From contig NW_022985089.1 in assembly GCF_010015585.1 (NCBI RefSeq), forward strand, positions 261,710 through 325,709: a stretch of 64,000 bases of DNA. Reading direction: 5' to 3'. Position 1 is the first letter of the stretch. Every line of letters begins with the position of its first letter. A program made the translations under genes and the position numbers. Below the pieces are notes generated by a model, which was given only the letters and a program-made list of their open reading frames with translations, searched no databases and had not been told where the DNA came from. Origin of the DNA: Eremomyces bilateralis CBS 781.70. Taxonomy: Eukaryota; Ascomycota; Dothideomycetes; Eremomycetales; Eremomycetaceae. Shown here piece by piece: positions 20,532 through 31,562 of the stretch.

Positions 20532-21797
20532 TCAAATCTCGGGAGCCACGGCCATGTTGTTCGTGGATGCCTGAGTGGATTGCTTCAGGGCAGCCCGGAC
20601 GGGGCTGAAGTACGGATGAGCCATCGCCTCTTTGGCTGTGAGACGTTCCTAAGGTCCGTTAGCGAAACCCAGGACCACTGCAACGGGACGGTCATACCTG
20701 ATGGTCGTATCTCAGCAACTTATCCAGGAAATCAATCGCCTCGTTGCTGACGAATCGCTGGTTCTCCGAGTTGATAAAGCTATGCCAGCTCTTCCGGGGG
20801 AACCGGCCCAAGATGTCGTCGTACTGCGCGTCGAGCTCGATGTCGTAGCGGTCGAGGTAGTCGAACAGCTCGTCCGTCCCGAGCACCTTCGCGATCTTCA
20901 CCAGCTGGTCCGAATTGCTGTTGCCGTGGAAAAACGGCTCTTTGCGGAAGATCATGGAGGCGAACATAGCGCCCAGGGACCACATGTCGAGGGAGTAGTC
21001 GTACTCCTGGAAGTCGACCAGCAGCTCGGGACCTTTGAAATATCGTGAAGCCACGCGGACGTTGTATTCCGTGCCTTGGTGGTAGAACTCGGCCAGACCC
21101 CAGTCGATGAGTCGTAGTTTGCGCTTCTCGTGATCGATCATCACGTTGTGGGGTTTCACGTCGCGATGCATGATGCCTTTGCTATGGCAGTAGTCCAGTG
21201 CCTAGGCTCGTCAGCGTGCCAATCATTCCCCCCCAATCCGCAAAAGCCTACCTTGAGGAGCTCGTTGATATAGTATCGGACATCGTAGTCGGAGAACTTG
21301 GGGTAGAGGCTTCGGAAGTCGGTATTGTTCACGTGCTCGAATATTAGGGACGGAGTTTTGCTCTGGACAAAGAAAATCGAGTCAGCATTGAGGGGACATA
21401 TCATCCACGTACCATCGTGGTGCGTGGAACTCACTTGGTTATCCCGCACGACGTCCAGCAAGGCGATGACATTCGGCCCATTCGCCAGGTTCTGCAAGAT
21501 CTTGATCTCTCGCTTTATCTTCTTCTTCTTGACCGGCTTGAGGACCTTGATGACGCATTTCTGGTAGTTGACGACGTTGATGCCCTCGAACACTTCGGAG
21601 TACTTTCCACGACCTAGTCACACGATGATCAGCCTACCCCTCCTTTAAGTTTTCCTGCGACGGAGATGGCGGGACACCGTACCGATCTTGCGCACCACCT
21701 CGTAGTTGTCCAGCTGGCCCCACGAGATGTTCACTGAGTCATAGTCCCAGTACGCGCGGGGCATGTTCGCGTTGATGTCGGCGTAGACCCGCGCCAT
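20532..21797 (-). CDS. CKA1: Casein kinase II catalytic subunit alpha
   Basis: Five exons (21797-21683, 21613-21435, 21362-21252, 21201-20698, 20648-20532) give 341 residues if translation starts at the conserved [22 protein letters not shown]2 is a constitutive acidophilic Ser/Thr kinase acting with regulatory beta subunits in nucleus and cytosol. Motifs are [11 protein letters not shown] across the first join (glycine loop), [20 protein letters not shown] (catalytic lysine and basic cluster), [23 protein letters not shown], the CK2-typical DWG in [11 protein letters not shown], and [13 protein letters not shown]. The frame stays open for 145 further codons upstream, to an ATG at 22232; see the separate entry. 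The end [13 protein letters not shown] is short and lacks the longer tail of some CK2 alphas. Confidence 0.95.
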
Positions 21798-22232
21798 GCT
21801 GTGAGCGTGCGGGAAGGTCTTGTTTACGGTCCGGATGTCGCCCTCAGCCAGCGGCGAGTATTTCGGCACGTATCCAGGTGGGATGACCCGGACTTTGGCC
21901 GACGTCGGGTTCGAGGGGTCGTGGACGGGGGAAAAGGAGAAGTTGAGGTGGAAGGTGGAGGCGATGAGTTGGTGGATGGAGGACAAAGAGGAGAGGGAGG
22001 ACAAAGAGTAGGAGTGGATGTTGAGGCTGGAGGTGACGGAAGAGAATCTTGTGTTGAGTGGGAGAGAGTTGGCGTTGGCGTTGGCGGCGTTGGCGGGGGA
22101 TGCCTCTGTAGCAGCAGCAGTAATACTAATGCTGCCGCCGCCGCTGCTCACCACCCACAGCCAAGCGAGCACCGCCATCAGAAACGCCCCGACCACCGCC
22201 ACTAGTTTGGTGCTGCGAAGCTGCTTGAGCAT
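21798..22232 (-). other. Open in-frame N-terminal extension in front of CK2 alpha (coding or 5' leader)
   Basis: This stretch continues the CK2 alpha frame upstream without a stop for 145 codons. If used, it adds [20 protein letters not shown], a basic start followed by a hydrophobic segment of about 18 residues that looks like a signal anchor, then an Ala/Asn- and Ser/Leu-rich linker and [18 protein letters not shown]. The kinase would then be 486 residues. Known CK2 alphas start near MARVY, so the usual reading is that this is 5' leader, possibly with a leader intron: the bases just before the MARVY ATG read CACAG, a possible acceptor. An open run this long is not expected often by chance in such DNA. 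Sequence alone does not decide. Confidence 0.4.
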
Positions 22233-22677
22233 ATTTCGATTCAGTTGATATGTCGATGATTGTAGATGATGAGACGTGCAGTTGGGCCATCACAACAGCA
22301 TTGTAAGTGCATTTGATTCTATTAAGTCCAGTCCGTTGGTCTGAATTGCCGTGTCTATTGTTTAATGGTACCGTACCGATATTCTTTGTCAGTTGCCATC
22401 AGCTGCGTTCTCCTTGGACCTGCCATAAAATCCGCCTGCATTCAGTACACTACGTTCACTGAACCGTACATTAAGAGCTAGGACTACTACGGCACTTTAC
22501 CGTTCAAGAGCTTGGAGCCAAATGGTATTCGAGGATGAAAAAAAAAGGAGAGTTAGGTTATGGCTGACAGTTAGTGCAGGGAGTCTTCAGGAGCGTCTAG
22601 CAAACAAACCCATCCATTTCATCAAGACAAATTCGAGTCAGTAATGAAAACGAGAGATAGCAGATCCTCTTTCCAAA
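22233..22677. other. Intergenic, divergent promoters of CK2 alpha and RPP1
   Basis: About 445 bp between two divergent genes, with a short A-run around 22539. No gene or RNA was recognised. Confidence 0.4.
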
Positions 22678-23924
22678 ATGCCCTATCATGATCTCAATGT
22701 CCCGTTCGTGGACGACAGCGTCGAGTTGTCACGAACAATAGCATTTCTAGCAGAGCGTGAGTCAGCAGCCATTCCGCTCCTCGCTCTATCATGGGAGATC
22801 TCCACCCGAGGAGAGATATCAATGGCCAAGTCCATAATCAAATCGTCGAGGATATATTCATGCTAGAAGACCGGCTGATCATTTCCCTCACATAGTGGAC
22901 TACGACGTCGTCGCCATCAACCACACAATATCGGGCCCAATTCCCTTAACAATTGTACGTCCTCCAACCCCCGTCCACTCCCAACTAACCCCCAACAGCC
23001 CNNNNNNNNNNNNNNNNNNNNNNNNNNNNNNNNNNNNNNNNNNNNNNNNNNNNNNNNNNNNNNNNNNNNNNNNNNNNNNNNNNNNNNNNNNNNNNNNNNN
23101 NNNNNNNNNNNNNNNNNNNNNNNNNNNNNNNNNNNNNNNNNNNNNNCGAAAAGTCCCTCACCCTCGCTTGTACCTCCCTCCCCCCTTCCCTCATCTCCCT
23201 CGACCTCGCCCACCGCCTCCCCTTCCACCTCAACTCCAAACACCACACCCTAAACGCTGCCGTCAAGCGCGGCTGCTGCTTCGAGATTGCGTACGCCGCC
23301 GCTACCCAACCCCCTTCCGCCTCCGACGCGCAGAATACCTCCGCCAGCGACGCCCATCGCAATCTCATCTCCAATGCCACCGCGTTGCTGCGCGCCCTGC
23401 GCTACCGTGGCATCGTCATCAGCTCCGGGGCGCGCACCGCCCTGGCCGCGCGCGCACCAGCCGACGTGATTAATCTGGCCGCGAGTGTATGGGGACTCGG
23501 CGCCGAGCGGGCCTATGAAGCGCTGGTGCGGGAGGCAGGGGAGTATCTGCGGCGGGAGGAGGCGAGGCGGGGGGTGTATCGAGGGACAATTGGGGTGGTG
23601 GACGGGGGGGAGCGGCCGGTGGTGGTGGAGGAGGAGGAGAGTAGGGAGGGGAAGAAGGGGAAGGGGAAGGGGAGGGGGGGGAAGAATGAGAATGGGAAGA
23701 GGGAGGTGGAGGCGTTGGGGGAGGGGGGGGAGGCGTTGTCGAAGCGGGAGTTGAAGAGGCGGAGGAAGGTGGAGATGCAGGTGAAGGCGCAGGCGGACAA
23801 GGCGGGGAAGGAAGGGGAGAGTCAGGAAAAGACATCGAAGAACGGGAAGGATGGCCTAGAGGAGGCGGCGAGGAAGCCAGAGGAGATTCAGGGGAAAGCA
23901 TCGAAAGACACCGTGAAAAAGTAG
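22678..23924 (+). CDS. RPP1: Ribonuclease P/MRP protein subunit RPP1 (p30), broken by an assembly gap
   Basis: Exon 1 (22678-22756) and exon 2 (22896-22954) join as MPYHDLNVPFVDD, then FLAE-LDYDVVAINHTISGP. Exon 3 starts at 22999 and runs into the unknown bases. After the gap come SLISLDLAHRLPFHL, NAAVKRGCCFEIAY, HRNLISNATALLRALRYRGI, VISSGAR and DVINLAASVWGLGAERAYEA, the order found in the Rpp1/p30 TIM-barrel-like subunit that helps process pre-tRNA (RNase P) and pre-rRNA (RNase MRP). The C-terminal ~120 residues are Lys/Glu/Gly-rich and end in KKASK-like repeats, common in the nucleolar family. With the gap as printed, the frames before and after differ by one base, so the gap length is not exact or an intron lies in it. 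Confidence 0.85.
23002..23146. other. Assembly gap (145 unknown bases)
   Basis: A run of N inside RPP1 exon 3. Pyrimidine-rich sequence flanks it on both sides on the plus strand, which may explain the failed assembly. Its length is not a multiple that keeps the RPP1 frame. Confidence 0.99.
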
Positions 23925-24992
23925 AAGAAGCCGGCTGGAAAACCTCAGGACGCCACGGCGAGCGCTTCATCAAACATAGATGCAGTCATGCAAAACGGTG
24001 GCGATTGAGCTTTGGCTCTCCTGCCTCTAATGTAAATCAAATCATAGACGTTCAAAAACGATAGCTCGTGTTCCATATGATGGTTGGCGAATACCTGCAT
24101 ATCCGCATTGCTCTATGAAGTTTTGCCTATATCCCCATACATACACCGCTCGGTATGCCGTGTATATATAAACCCGAACACCCGATCCTCCCATGGTATC
24201 AGGTCTTCCGTATCCTTTCATAAAGTCGTCAATCCCCACCGTCGACAAACACGTCTCGTAACGCGCGTCACGAATCGAAAATGCCTGGCGCACCGAACGC
24301 CCACCAGGCTCACATATGTACAAGAAGCGAATGCTGTCCCACCCCGCCAATTTCTATCCCATGTCTATATCCACCTCCGTCACCGGTACGCACCTACAAA
24401 CACCCCCATCCCCTCCGCCGGCGCCGTCATAACCGGTCGCGCATTCTCTCCCACCCGCACCACCGCAGCGGCATCTACGGGCTTCTCGTTTGCGGGTTCG
24501 ATATCGTCGGGGAGGGTGAACAGCGGGAACGGGAGAGGGGTGTTGGGGGATTGGGGGTCGGAGGGAAGCGTGAAGGTTGGGGTGACGGGAGGAGGCGGAG
24601 GTGGAGGTGGAGGGGGGTGGAGTTGGGTGTGGAGGGGAATTCGAGTGCGCGCACGGGTGCGGGAGCGGGTGCGGATGTGAGGGATGGTGTTGGTCTGGTG
24701 GGGGAGGTTAGTGGCCGGGTCCAGCGGGTGTCGTAGGATATGAGAGAGAGAGAGAGAGTAAGGAAAAGGACTTGGAAGTAGAGAGTCGTGACGGCGTCGG
24801 AAAATCCCGTCATAGGCCGTGAGTCGTAGCGATCGTGGAGTCATTAGAGGAGATTGGCAACGTGGAAGATCCGGGGGGTGGCGATGTTGATGAAGGAATG
24901 AATGCCTGAGTCGACATTCCATGACTCCCAAACCAGGGAGACGCCGATCATAATCCGTCGAAGGAGTCTATTGCCGCAAACACCAGAACGCC
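23925..24992. other. Convergent intergenic, low-complexity G-rich stretch
   Basis: About 1.07 kb between RPP1 and the GH16 gene, which converge. The part around 24500-24680 is G-rich on the plus strand with GGAGGT-type runs and encodes long Pro-rich frames on the minus strand. One of these (about 24380-24931) ends in a more protein-like stretch (LFTLPDDIEPANEKPVDAAA). It might be a further 3' exon region of the GH16 gene or only low-complexity 3' DNA. Confidence 0.35.
24742..24758. repeat. (GA)n microsatellite
   Basis: Seventeen bases of perfect alternating G and A in the low-complexity region downstream of the GH16 gene. Confidence 0.95.
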
Positions 24993-26520
24993 TCATGAAG
25001 ACGATCCAGTGCTTTTCAAATATACGGTTACCATCTGTGTGACGGTCGTCCTCTCCTCTTCGAGCGGGACAACTTCCGTGGGAGGGGGGCCGTAGACAGT
25101 CCGAATTTCCGTCTTGGTGACGATTGCAGGAGCCGAATCGGAACCAGGCTAAACGGAATGAGAAGAGAGAAATTAGGAAAAACAAGGAGACAATGTGATG
25201 CTTACCGGAGCCTTAGACGGCGACTGCGGTACACTCGCCGGCCGTGTGAACGTCACGAATGTCGTGGCTGTCACAGGGGATGAGCTGTTGCCACTGCTCA
25301 CACTGCTTCCCACACTGCTGCTGCTGCTTCTGCTGCTCTGACTGATGCTCTGACTGCTGCTTAACGGCTCACTTGGTGAAAGTCCGATAAACCCGTCATG
25401 GGTATCTTGCTGGTAGACCTTCAGCGACCGCACCCGCCAGAACGACTCCGTAAACGCGCTCGGATTATCCCGAACAAACGCGTTGCACGAATTCCCCTTC
25501 GCTGCGCACGTGGAGTCGCTCGAGAAGACGTTCCCCGCCCAGTCCCCGCAGAAGGTGGTGTCGAAGACGATCCGCTGCTCCTGGAACGCCTTGGAGAAGT
25601 CGCAGCCGCCGTGGAAGAGGGCGATCGGGCGACCCCATTTCGTTGGGTCCGGGGTGCCGCTGTTGATATCTTCGGGGATGGCGTTGCGCTGAAAGTGCCA
25701 GATGCCGATGTAGTCTTCGGTCCATTCCGTAGCGTAGACTCCGCCGTCGGCGGCGTTGAAGTCGTCGCCGTAGGTGGCTTGGTGATTCTCCGGGGCCCTG
25801 ATGGAGCAACCTTCGTTGGCGGATTGGCCTTGGGCTTTGACGTCGCAGTTGGGAGTGTGGATTTGGCCAGTGAAAGCGCGGTTGACAGTGCTGGGATTGA
25901 TGGTGCAGCCGGGGGCAGTGTGTAGGGCCATGGAATTGGATTGCTGGGCATTGACGCCTTCGATGATGTCGATCTCTCCGCTGTGTAAAGTCAATAAGTC
26001 GGCACACGCATTGTTGTTCGCATATAGAAAATGAATTACCCGTGAGGCCAGTCCGGTCCCACCATCCAGAACGCAGGCCAAGTTCCGCAGACGCTTCCGG
26101 GCATGTGCGATAGATCGAGGATAACGAGTCCGGAGTTATACGCCTTCTTGCTCGTTATCCGCACGCTTGGCCGTCCATTGGGAGTCTCATTCTCCGTATC
26201 GACACCCATATAAATGGAGTCTGATGAGGTCTTGATCAGTCCGGACCCCTGGGCGGTACCCTTGTCGACATATTGGACTGGGATACCGTCAGTAGTCTGA
26301 GGTATGCGAACATCTATCCTTGACAGGTGAAATTTGCAGTGGGCAATTAAGGGTTCTGTCCAAGCATGGCGAACTCACCAAATCCATGTGTCGGGTCCCG
26401 TGCGGTAAAAAAGTCGAACTTGTCAAAAAAGTTCGAGGGGCTGTAGTCGTCTTCCAGTACATAGCCAGCTATGCCGAACTTGGTGAGCGTGAGCCCAAGA
26501 AGGAAAGAAGAGAAGAGCAT
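24993..26520 (-). CDS. GH16 family endo-1,3(4)-beta-glucanase, secreted
   Basis: Four exons (26520-26379, 26277-26040, 25980-25206, 25148-24993) give about 436 residues. A signal peptide (MLFSSFLLGLTLTKFGIAG) precedes DDYSPSNFFDKFDFFTARD. The catalytic GH16 signature is GEIDIIEGVN (nucleophile and acid/base glutamates around the aspartate), restored by the second join. GTWPAFWMVG and NGDAADGGVYATEW-like blocks are typical of the ENGL1-like group that cleaves beta-1,3/1,4- or 1,3-glucan in the cell wall. Cysteines in FCGDW and NSCNAF also fit. After about residue 340 comes a long Ser-rich linker (SSSQSISQSSRSSSSS) as in wall-attached forms. The start at 26520 was chosen for the signal peptide. 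The C-terminus is uncertain: an alternative splice after VTQM would lead into another Ser/Thr-rich exon. Confidence 0.87.
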
Positions 26521-28572
26521 GATGGCAGTCGTTTCAGGGAGTGTTCTGCTCAAAGGCCTCTCAGAGGATGCGGGAAGGAGAAAGAAGCGAGTGTTCTCCA
26601 GAGAAGGTCGCGAGAATATAAAGGAAGGACTCAAAGAAAGGGAGACGCTTTTGATAAGACGCTGGAGTCAAAAATTCACACGCATCCTATTCACAGTGCG
26701 GGTGCGGGCGCTATTTAGAAGTTGAACAATACGGAGTATTGAACATTGCTGCGGGTCAATAAGGACTGGAGCATCAATAGGGAAACACAAGCGCCTATTC
26801 AAGGGCATATGTCCGAGGCAAGCCATAGCGCAAAGGTTAAATGTCACCACCGTGGCAAGCCAAGGGGTCATGTCCTGTTCAGAAACGTGTTCTAGGTCCG
26901 ATGTTCCAAACATAAGTCTGTTTCTTGGTCGGAGGGATAGAGGGTGGGACCGTGATAGTGGTCAGGCAAGGCGCGGAGTCGAGGAGGTCGATTTGACCGT
27001 TCATCCAGGGATCCCTTGCTGCCCATGCGTAACCGAAACAAATTCAGGTACGGATGGCGCCTCCGTCCAATCACACGGTGACAGTGCGATGAGAGTGGCT
27101 CCAGATGTTGCAGTGCGTTTCAAAATAATTGTCCTTGGTTCTTGTCTCTCGGCCAAAGGATTGAATCCCAGAAGTCATGGTGAATCATGAGATGTGTTCC
27201 CGGGTTTCTCTGACTGCTCGCCTAGTTCCCTGAACTTCGACCTGACATCTCCGGTTCAACCGAATAGCAGGATGGTGATCTGTCTCCTGCTTCCTCCACG
27301 TGGTTATGTTGATATCAGATATATGATACCTCCCCATTAGGAGTCTTCAGGGTTCAGATCGCTGGCTTGACTCCACATCCCCAACCACGTCTCTAGGCAA
27401 AAGACGATTTCGACATATTCATCTCTCCGTGCCTCAATCTGCTTTGAAGCGGCTGAGAATGAAGTGTTCGGCCAGTTCAGGAATACAGCAAGTAAGGAGT
27501 GGCAGGAACCAGGCCCGGCAGGGGGATGTGCTGCAGTATCCTGAGTCCTGACAGCTGACGCCTGATCGTCACTCTTGCAGTTCTTGCCTGGGTCTGCGAC
27601 ATACAATCCCATTATTCCACTGATTCATTTCGTTCCTTCTCGCTGCAAATTGTTTGTTCCACTTCCAGGATTGCTCACACCACTGTGGTGGGAGGATAGA
27701 TCGCTTTCCTGGTCCCCTGGCTTCATGTTTCGAGCACTGCGGGGTTATCCCATCCACCTGGCCAGACTCCTGGGGCTCTTTGCTTTTGAGATGTGAATAA
27801 GACAGTTTCATTATCTTAAATTGAGGGAGATGATCGCCATTATAAACGAGTCTGCTCGGGTCTTGTGTGATCAAAGAGAATGAATCCGGTGGCATCGACT
27901 GGTAGGAAGATGGATCATCACGGTATCAAAGCAAATAGGTGGGAACGACCCTGGCGACTTCCCGATGCGGTAGGTACTGTAGCGGCAATCATCTTCACCC
28001 TTGAGAGGGTTCACACTATAACGGTATTTGAAATGTCTTATAATGCGTCGTCTTATGAAGTTATGGAGAATATCCGAGCATTCTAATGGCATCTGAGTAC
28101 TATCTCAAGTGTCCCCATAGAACTGATTGCTGGCCCGACAATCCGGCTGCGTTCTTCGGGCGAGCCGAGAAGGACAAGCCGATCATTCTTTACCTCCCTT
28201 GTGCGAGGGACCAGTTCAAGGGGCGGAGTGCGTAGTGACACCACGACGTAGGGCATGAATTTGGGATGGCTGCCATTAGATATCTAGTGTGGTCGATCAC
28301 CGTGAAGGAGAGACGAGAGAGTTGGCAGCGAATGGACGACGCCGGCGTGCTTTAAGTAATGGTCATACGATGTTAGTAAATAAGCAATGTCGAATAAAAA
28401 TCTCAATTTGATCTCATAAACAAGTGTAAACAGGCGCAGCCATAAATCGAATTCTTTTGAATGCTCGACCGGATCCAGCGCCTATAATACAAAAGGAAAT
28501 TCGACTCTTGCGAGGTCAAGCAAGCCCATAAACTTCAATGGTCTAGACCGGCCGAGATATATACCGAGCCGT
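26521..28572. other. Long intergenic region, nothing recognised
   Basis: About 2.05 kb between the GH16 promoter and the 3' end of ILV5. Short open frames exist on both strands (for example 27337-27895 on the minus strand) but show no domain, signal peptide, splice pattern or repeat structure that I can support. No tRNA B-box or A-box pair was found by eye. Confidence 0.4.
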
Positions 28573-30049
28573 TTACTTGATGTTCTCCGGGCGGAGAGAG
28601 CTGTTATACCGTTAGTGATTGACCACCAATTCATCAGAGGCACAATGGCATGAAAGGGAGAAGGAAGAAATAAACTCACCGAACGGCCTTGCCCGCCCTC
28701 CAGATCTCCAAATCCTGGATCTCCTTCATCTCCTTCTCATACAACTCCCGATAATCCGGGCGGCTGTTATAGTCCAGCGATCGCTGCGTCTCGCTACCGT
28801 CGGCGACGCGATCATACAGCTCGTTGAACACGGGCTTCAGCGCCTCGCGGAACTTCTTGCTCCAATCGATGGCGCCACGGCGCGCGGTGGTCGAGCACGC
28901 GGCGTACATGTAGTCCATCCCGTTGGCGCCGATGAGCGGGTACAGGCTCTGGGTAGCCTCCTCGACGGTCTCGTTGAAGGCCTCGGAGGGCGAGTGGCCG
29001 CGCTCGCGGAGCACCTCGTACTGGGCGAGGAACATGCCGTGGATGCCGCCCATGAGGCAGCCGCGTTCACCGTACAGGTCAGAGTAGACCTCCTTTTCGA
29101 AGGTGGTCTTGTAGAGGTAGCCGGAGCCGACGGCGACGCCGAGGGCGACGGCTTTCTCTTCGGCCTTGCCGGTGACATCCTGGAAGACGGCAACGGAGGA
29201 GTTGATACCGCGGCCCTCTTTGAAGAGAGTACGCACGGTGCGGCCGGAGCCCTTGGGGGCGACGAGGATGACGTCGATGTCTTTGGGGACTTCGACGGTG
29301 GTGAGGTGCTTGAAGACGGGGGAGAAGCCGTGGGAGAAGTAGAGGGTCTGGGATGGGTTAGTGGTCATTCAATTGGTTTTATGGGTGTGGAGATGGAAGG
29401 ATCCAATTGACATACCTTGCCCTTGGTCAACTGCGGCTTGATGTGCGCCCAGGTCTCCTTCTGGGCGGCGTCGCTCAGCAGATTCATGATGATGGTACCA
29501 CGGGTGATGGCCTCGTCAATGTCGAACAGGTTCTTGCCAGGGACCCAGCCGTCTTGCTGAGCCTCCTTCCATGAGGTGCCATCTTTCCGGACGCCGATTA
29601 TGACATTCAGGCCGTTGTCGCGCAGGTTGAGACCTTGGCCGTGACCTTGCGAGCCGTAGCCGATGAGAGCGAGGGTGTCGTTCTTGAAGTATTCCTGGAA
29701 TCTGGATCAGCCTCTTGGATTGTATGTTTGTAAAGCTCAATGACTTACAAGAAGCTTTTCCCTCGGCCAGTCCTCACGCTCTGTAACAGTCATCAGTAAC
29801 GAATCCTTTGTACACCGCCTTTCTCCGGGCTCAATTACCGTAGACCTTCTCCTTGGTTCCGGCGAAGTCAATCGTCTTCACACCTCGCGTCTGCTGGAAC
29901 GAAAGTGAAGCCGTGCTCTTCTTCGCGGCAACGCCATTGGCGACCTTCGCAGCCTGGATGGCGGTCACGAAGCTACGTTGCTGAACCGCTGGCTTCGCAA
30001 GCTGAGCGGCTTGAGCACGCAGAGCTCGGGTAGCGGTGCGCGACGACAT
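28573..30049 (-). CDS. ILV5: Ketol-acid reductoisomerase, mitochondrial
   Basis: Five exons (30049-29839, 29780-29749, 29694-29416, 29347-28680, 28600-28573) give 405 residues. The enzyme converts acetolactate and acetohydroxybutyrate to dihydroxy acids with NADPH in valine, isoleucine and leucine synthesis, in the mitochondrial matrix. The N-terminus is Arg/Ala-rich and unacidic, fitting a transit peptide. Then come EREDWPREKLLEYFKND, ALIGYGSQGHGQGLNLRDN (NADPH-binding Rossmann motif), GWVPGKNLF, TLYFSHGFSPVFK, VAPKGSGRTVR, DLYGERGCLMGG and EEATQSLYPLIG, and the end RSLRPENIK. Exon 2 is only 32 nt and the last exon 28 nt. Both are needed to keep the conserved sequence (KLL-EYFKND and AVR-SLRPENIK). 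Confidence 0.96.
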
Positions 30050-30799
30050 CTCGGAAGGATGGAGAGGGATTGATGAGAGTGGAGATTTGGAGATTGATGT
30101 ATTGCAGAAGCAATTGAGATTTGCGGAGGGTTAAGAGGAGAGGGAGATAGTGATTCCGAAATTCAGCGTAGTCACACACCGCGGGAAGAATTTGTCCTGC
30201 ACAGTCATTGCCTCATTGGCGGTCTATTGGCAGCTCGAGCCGAGTCGGACAGTGGAGTTTGCTGCCGGGGGGGCCGAGCTTGGAGCTTGTGCCCTCTGCG
30301 TCTCTGCCACTCTCCTGTTTGCACACTCTTTCTCATACACATTCTTACTCACTCTCTCACAGCCTCCGACATCGGCTCCGTTAATTCCATCACCCAATCA
30401 GGTAGTTATAACTTTTAAGTTATATGGTAAGGTAGCGTACTAGTACTGTTAGCTGTGTGCCTAACTGCCTATGATCATTTTGTATGAAAATTATCTACTT
30501 GTGAGTGGTGACTAATTTGTGGTCTATTGCTATGATAGACATCGTTATGTGAGGAATCGGGGCTGCTGTATACACGCTGTGTCGCTTAGACGATGGTTCT
30601 CAGCCCCGTAGAACAAAATGAACAACACTGGGCCCTCTCTCCGGCCATTCCTTCGGTTGTCCAACCCTCCTCTGCTTCAATGCCATTCCAACACTCGGCC
30701 TCCATATTGGTGGGTAGGTTCTCCTGGGTAATGAAGTCTAGAGCTGATAGCTCGTCACGAAACAATTCTGTATTTGGGGATGTTGATGTCCTCCCCTCA
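30050..30799. other. Intergenic (ILV5 promoter, UBC12 3' end)
   Basis: About 750 bp. A plus-strand frame of 125 codons at 30593-30970 overlaps the UBC12 last exon in antisense and looks like a shadow. Nothing else was recognised. Confidence 0.4.
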
Positions 30800-31562
30800 T
30801 CACTTCGTGACCTTGTCGAATCTCTCCTTCCGGACCTGACCACCGGCCATCGACGCCCTGACATTCCGCTTGAACGACTCTCGGTTGGTCTTCAGGTCTT
30901 CCGCCGCGTCTTTGTTCAAGGGATCAGCCGCGTTGGGCTCAAGAAAGAGGAACTGATCACATTCAATTAGCCTCTGTTCATACAACCTGTCCCGCACCCT
31001 TCCTCCCCAAGTCTTGCGCTTGTAAACTACACTCACCTGCAGACCCACGATCACCGCGTTCAAGTTCAACACCGGCTTCCAATCCTCCCGCAGGATGTTC
31101 AAGCACACATTCCCCTCCAGATCGATGTTCGGATGGTAGATCTTCTCGCGACACTTGACCTTGGGCGGATCATGCGGGAAGTTCTGGTTGATCGCGAATG
31201 AGAAGCTGAACCGCCCGCCGACGTACATGCCCTCGTCCGGATCGATCGTGAGGATGAAGTTTAGGATGTCGTCCGGGTCGGGGAAGTCGGTGCGCATCGT
31301 GCTGCCTAGGGCGAGTTCCGAGAGGTCTGGGGCGGCGGGAGGTTAGTTGCTGTCGAAGGCGGATATCGTGGATAGAAAATGCGATAGGATATTGACCTTT
31401 CTGGACCCGAAGTTGAGCGGCGGTGATCTTCTTCTTCTTCGAACCGCCCGCAGCGGCGTTCTCAGCCTGCTGCTGCTTCTGCTTCTGGGGTGGCGGTTAG
31501 TGAGATCCAACAACAAAATACCCTTTCCTCTCCTCGCTTACCATAGACCAGATCTTCAACAT
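30800..31562 (-). CDS. UBC12: NEDD8-conjugating enzyme UBC12
   Basis: Four exons (31562-31542, 31484-31397, 31326-31037, 30952-30800; introns 57, 70 and 84 nt) give 183 residues. Ubc12 takes NEDD8/Rub1 from its E1 and transfers it to cullins, switching on SCF-type ubiquitin ligases. The N-terminus [15 protein letters not shown] is the short extension that docks on the NEDD8 E1. [53 protein letters not shown] with the active Cys111, and [19 protein letters not shown] identify the family beyond other E2s. The 7-codon first exon is supported by the conserved start and by good splice sites. Confidence 0.95.

Noticed and set aside
24380-24931. Pro-rich minus-strand frame of 183 codons
   Set aside because: Mostly low-complexity (CCX)n translation with no start context; kept only as a possible tail region of the GH16 gene, not as its own gene.
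28619-29410. Plus-strand frame of 263 codons across ILV5
   Set aside because: Antisense to the very conserved reductoisomerase; no domain of its own.
30593-30970. Plus-strand frame of 125 codons next to UBC12
   Set aside because: Overlaps the last exon of UBC12 in antisense and shows no family character.
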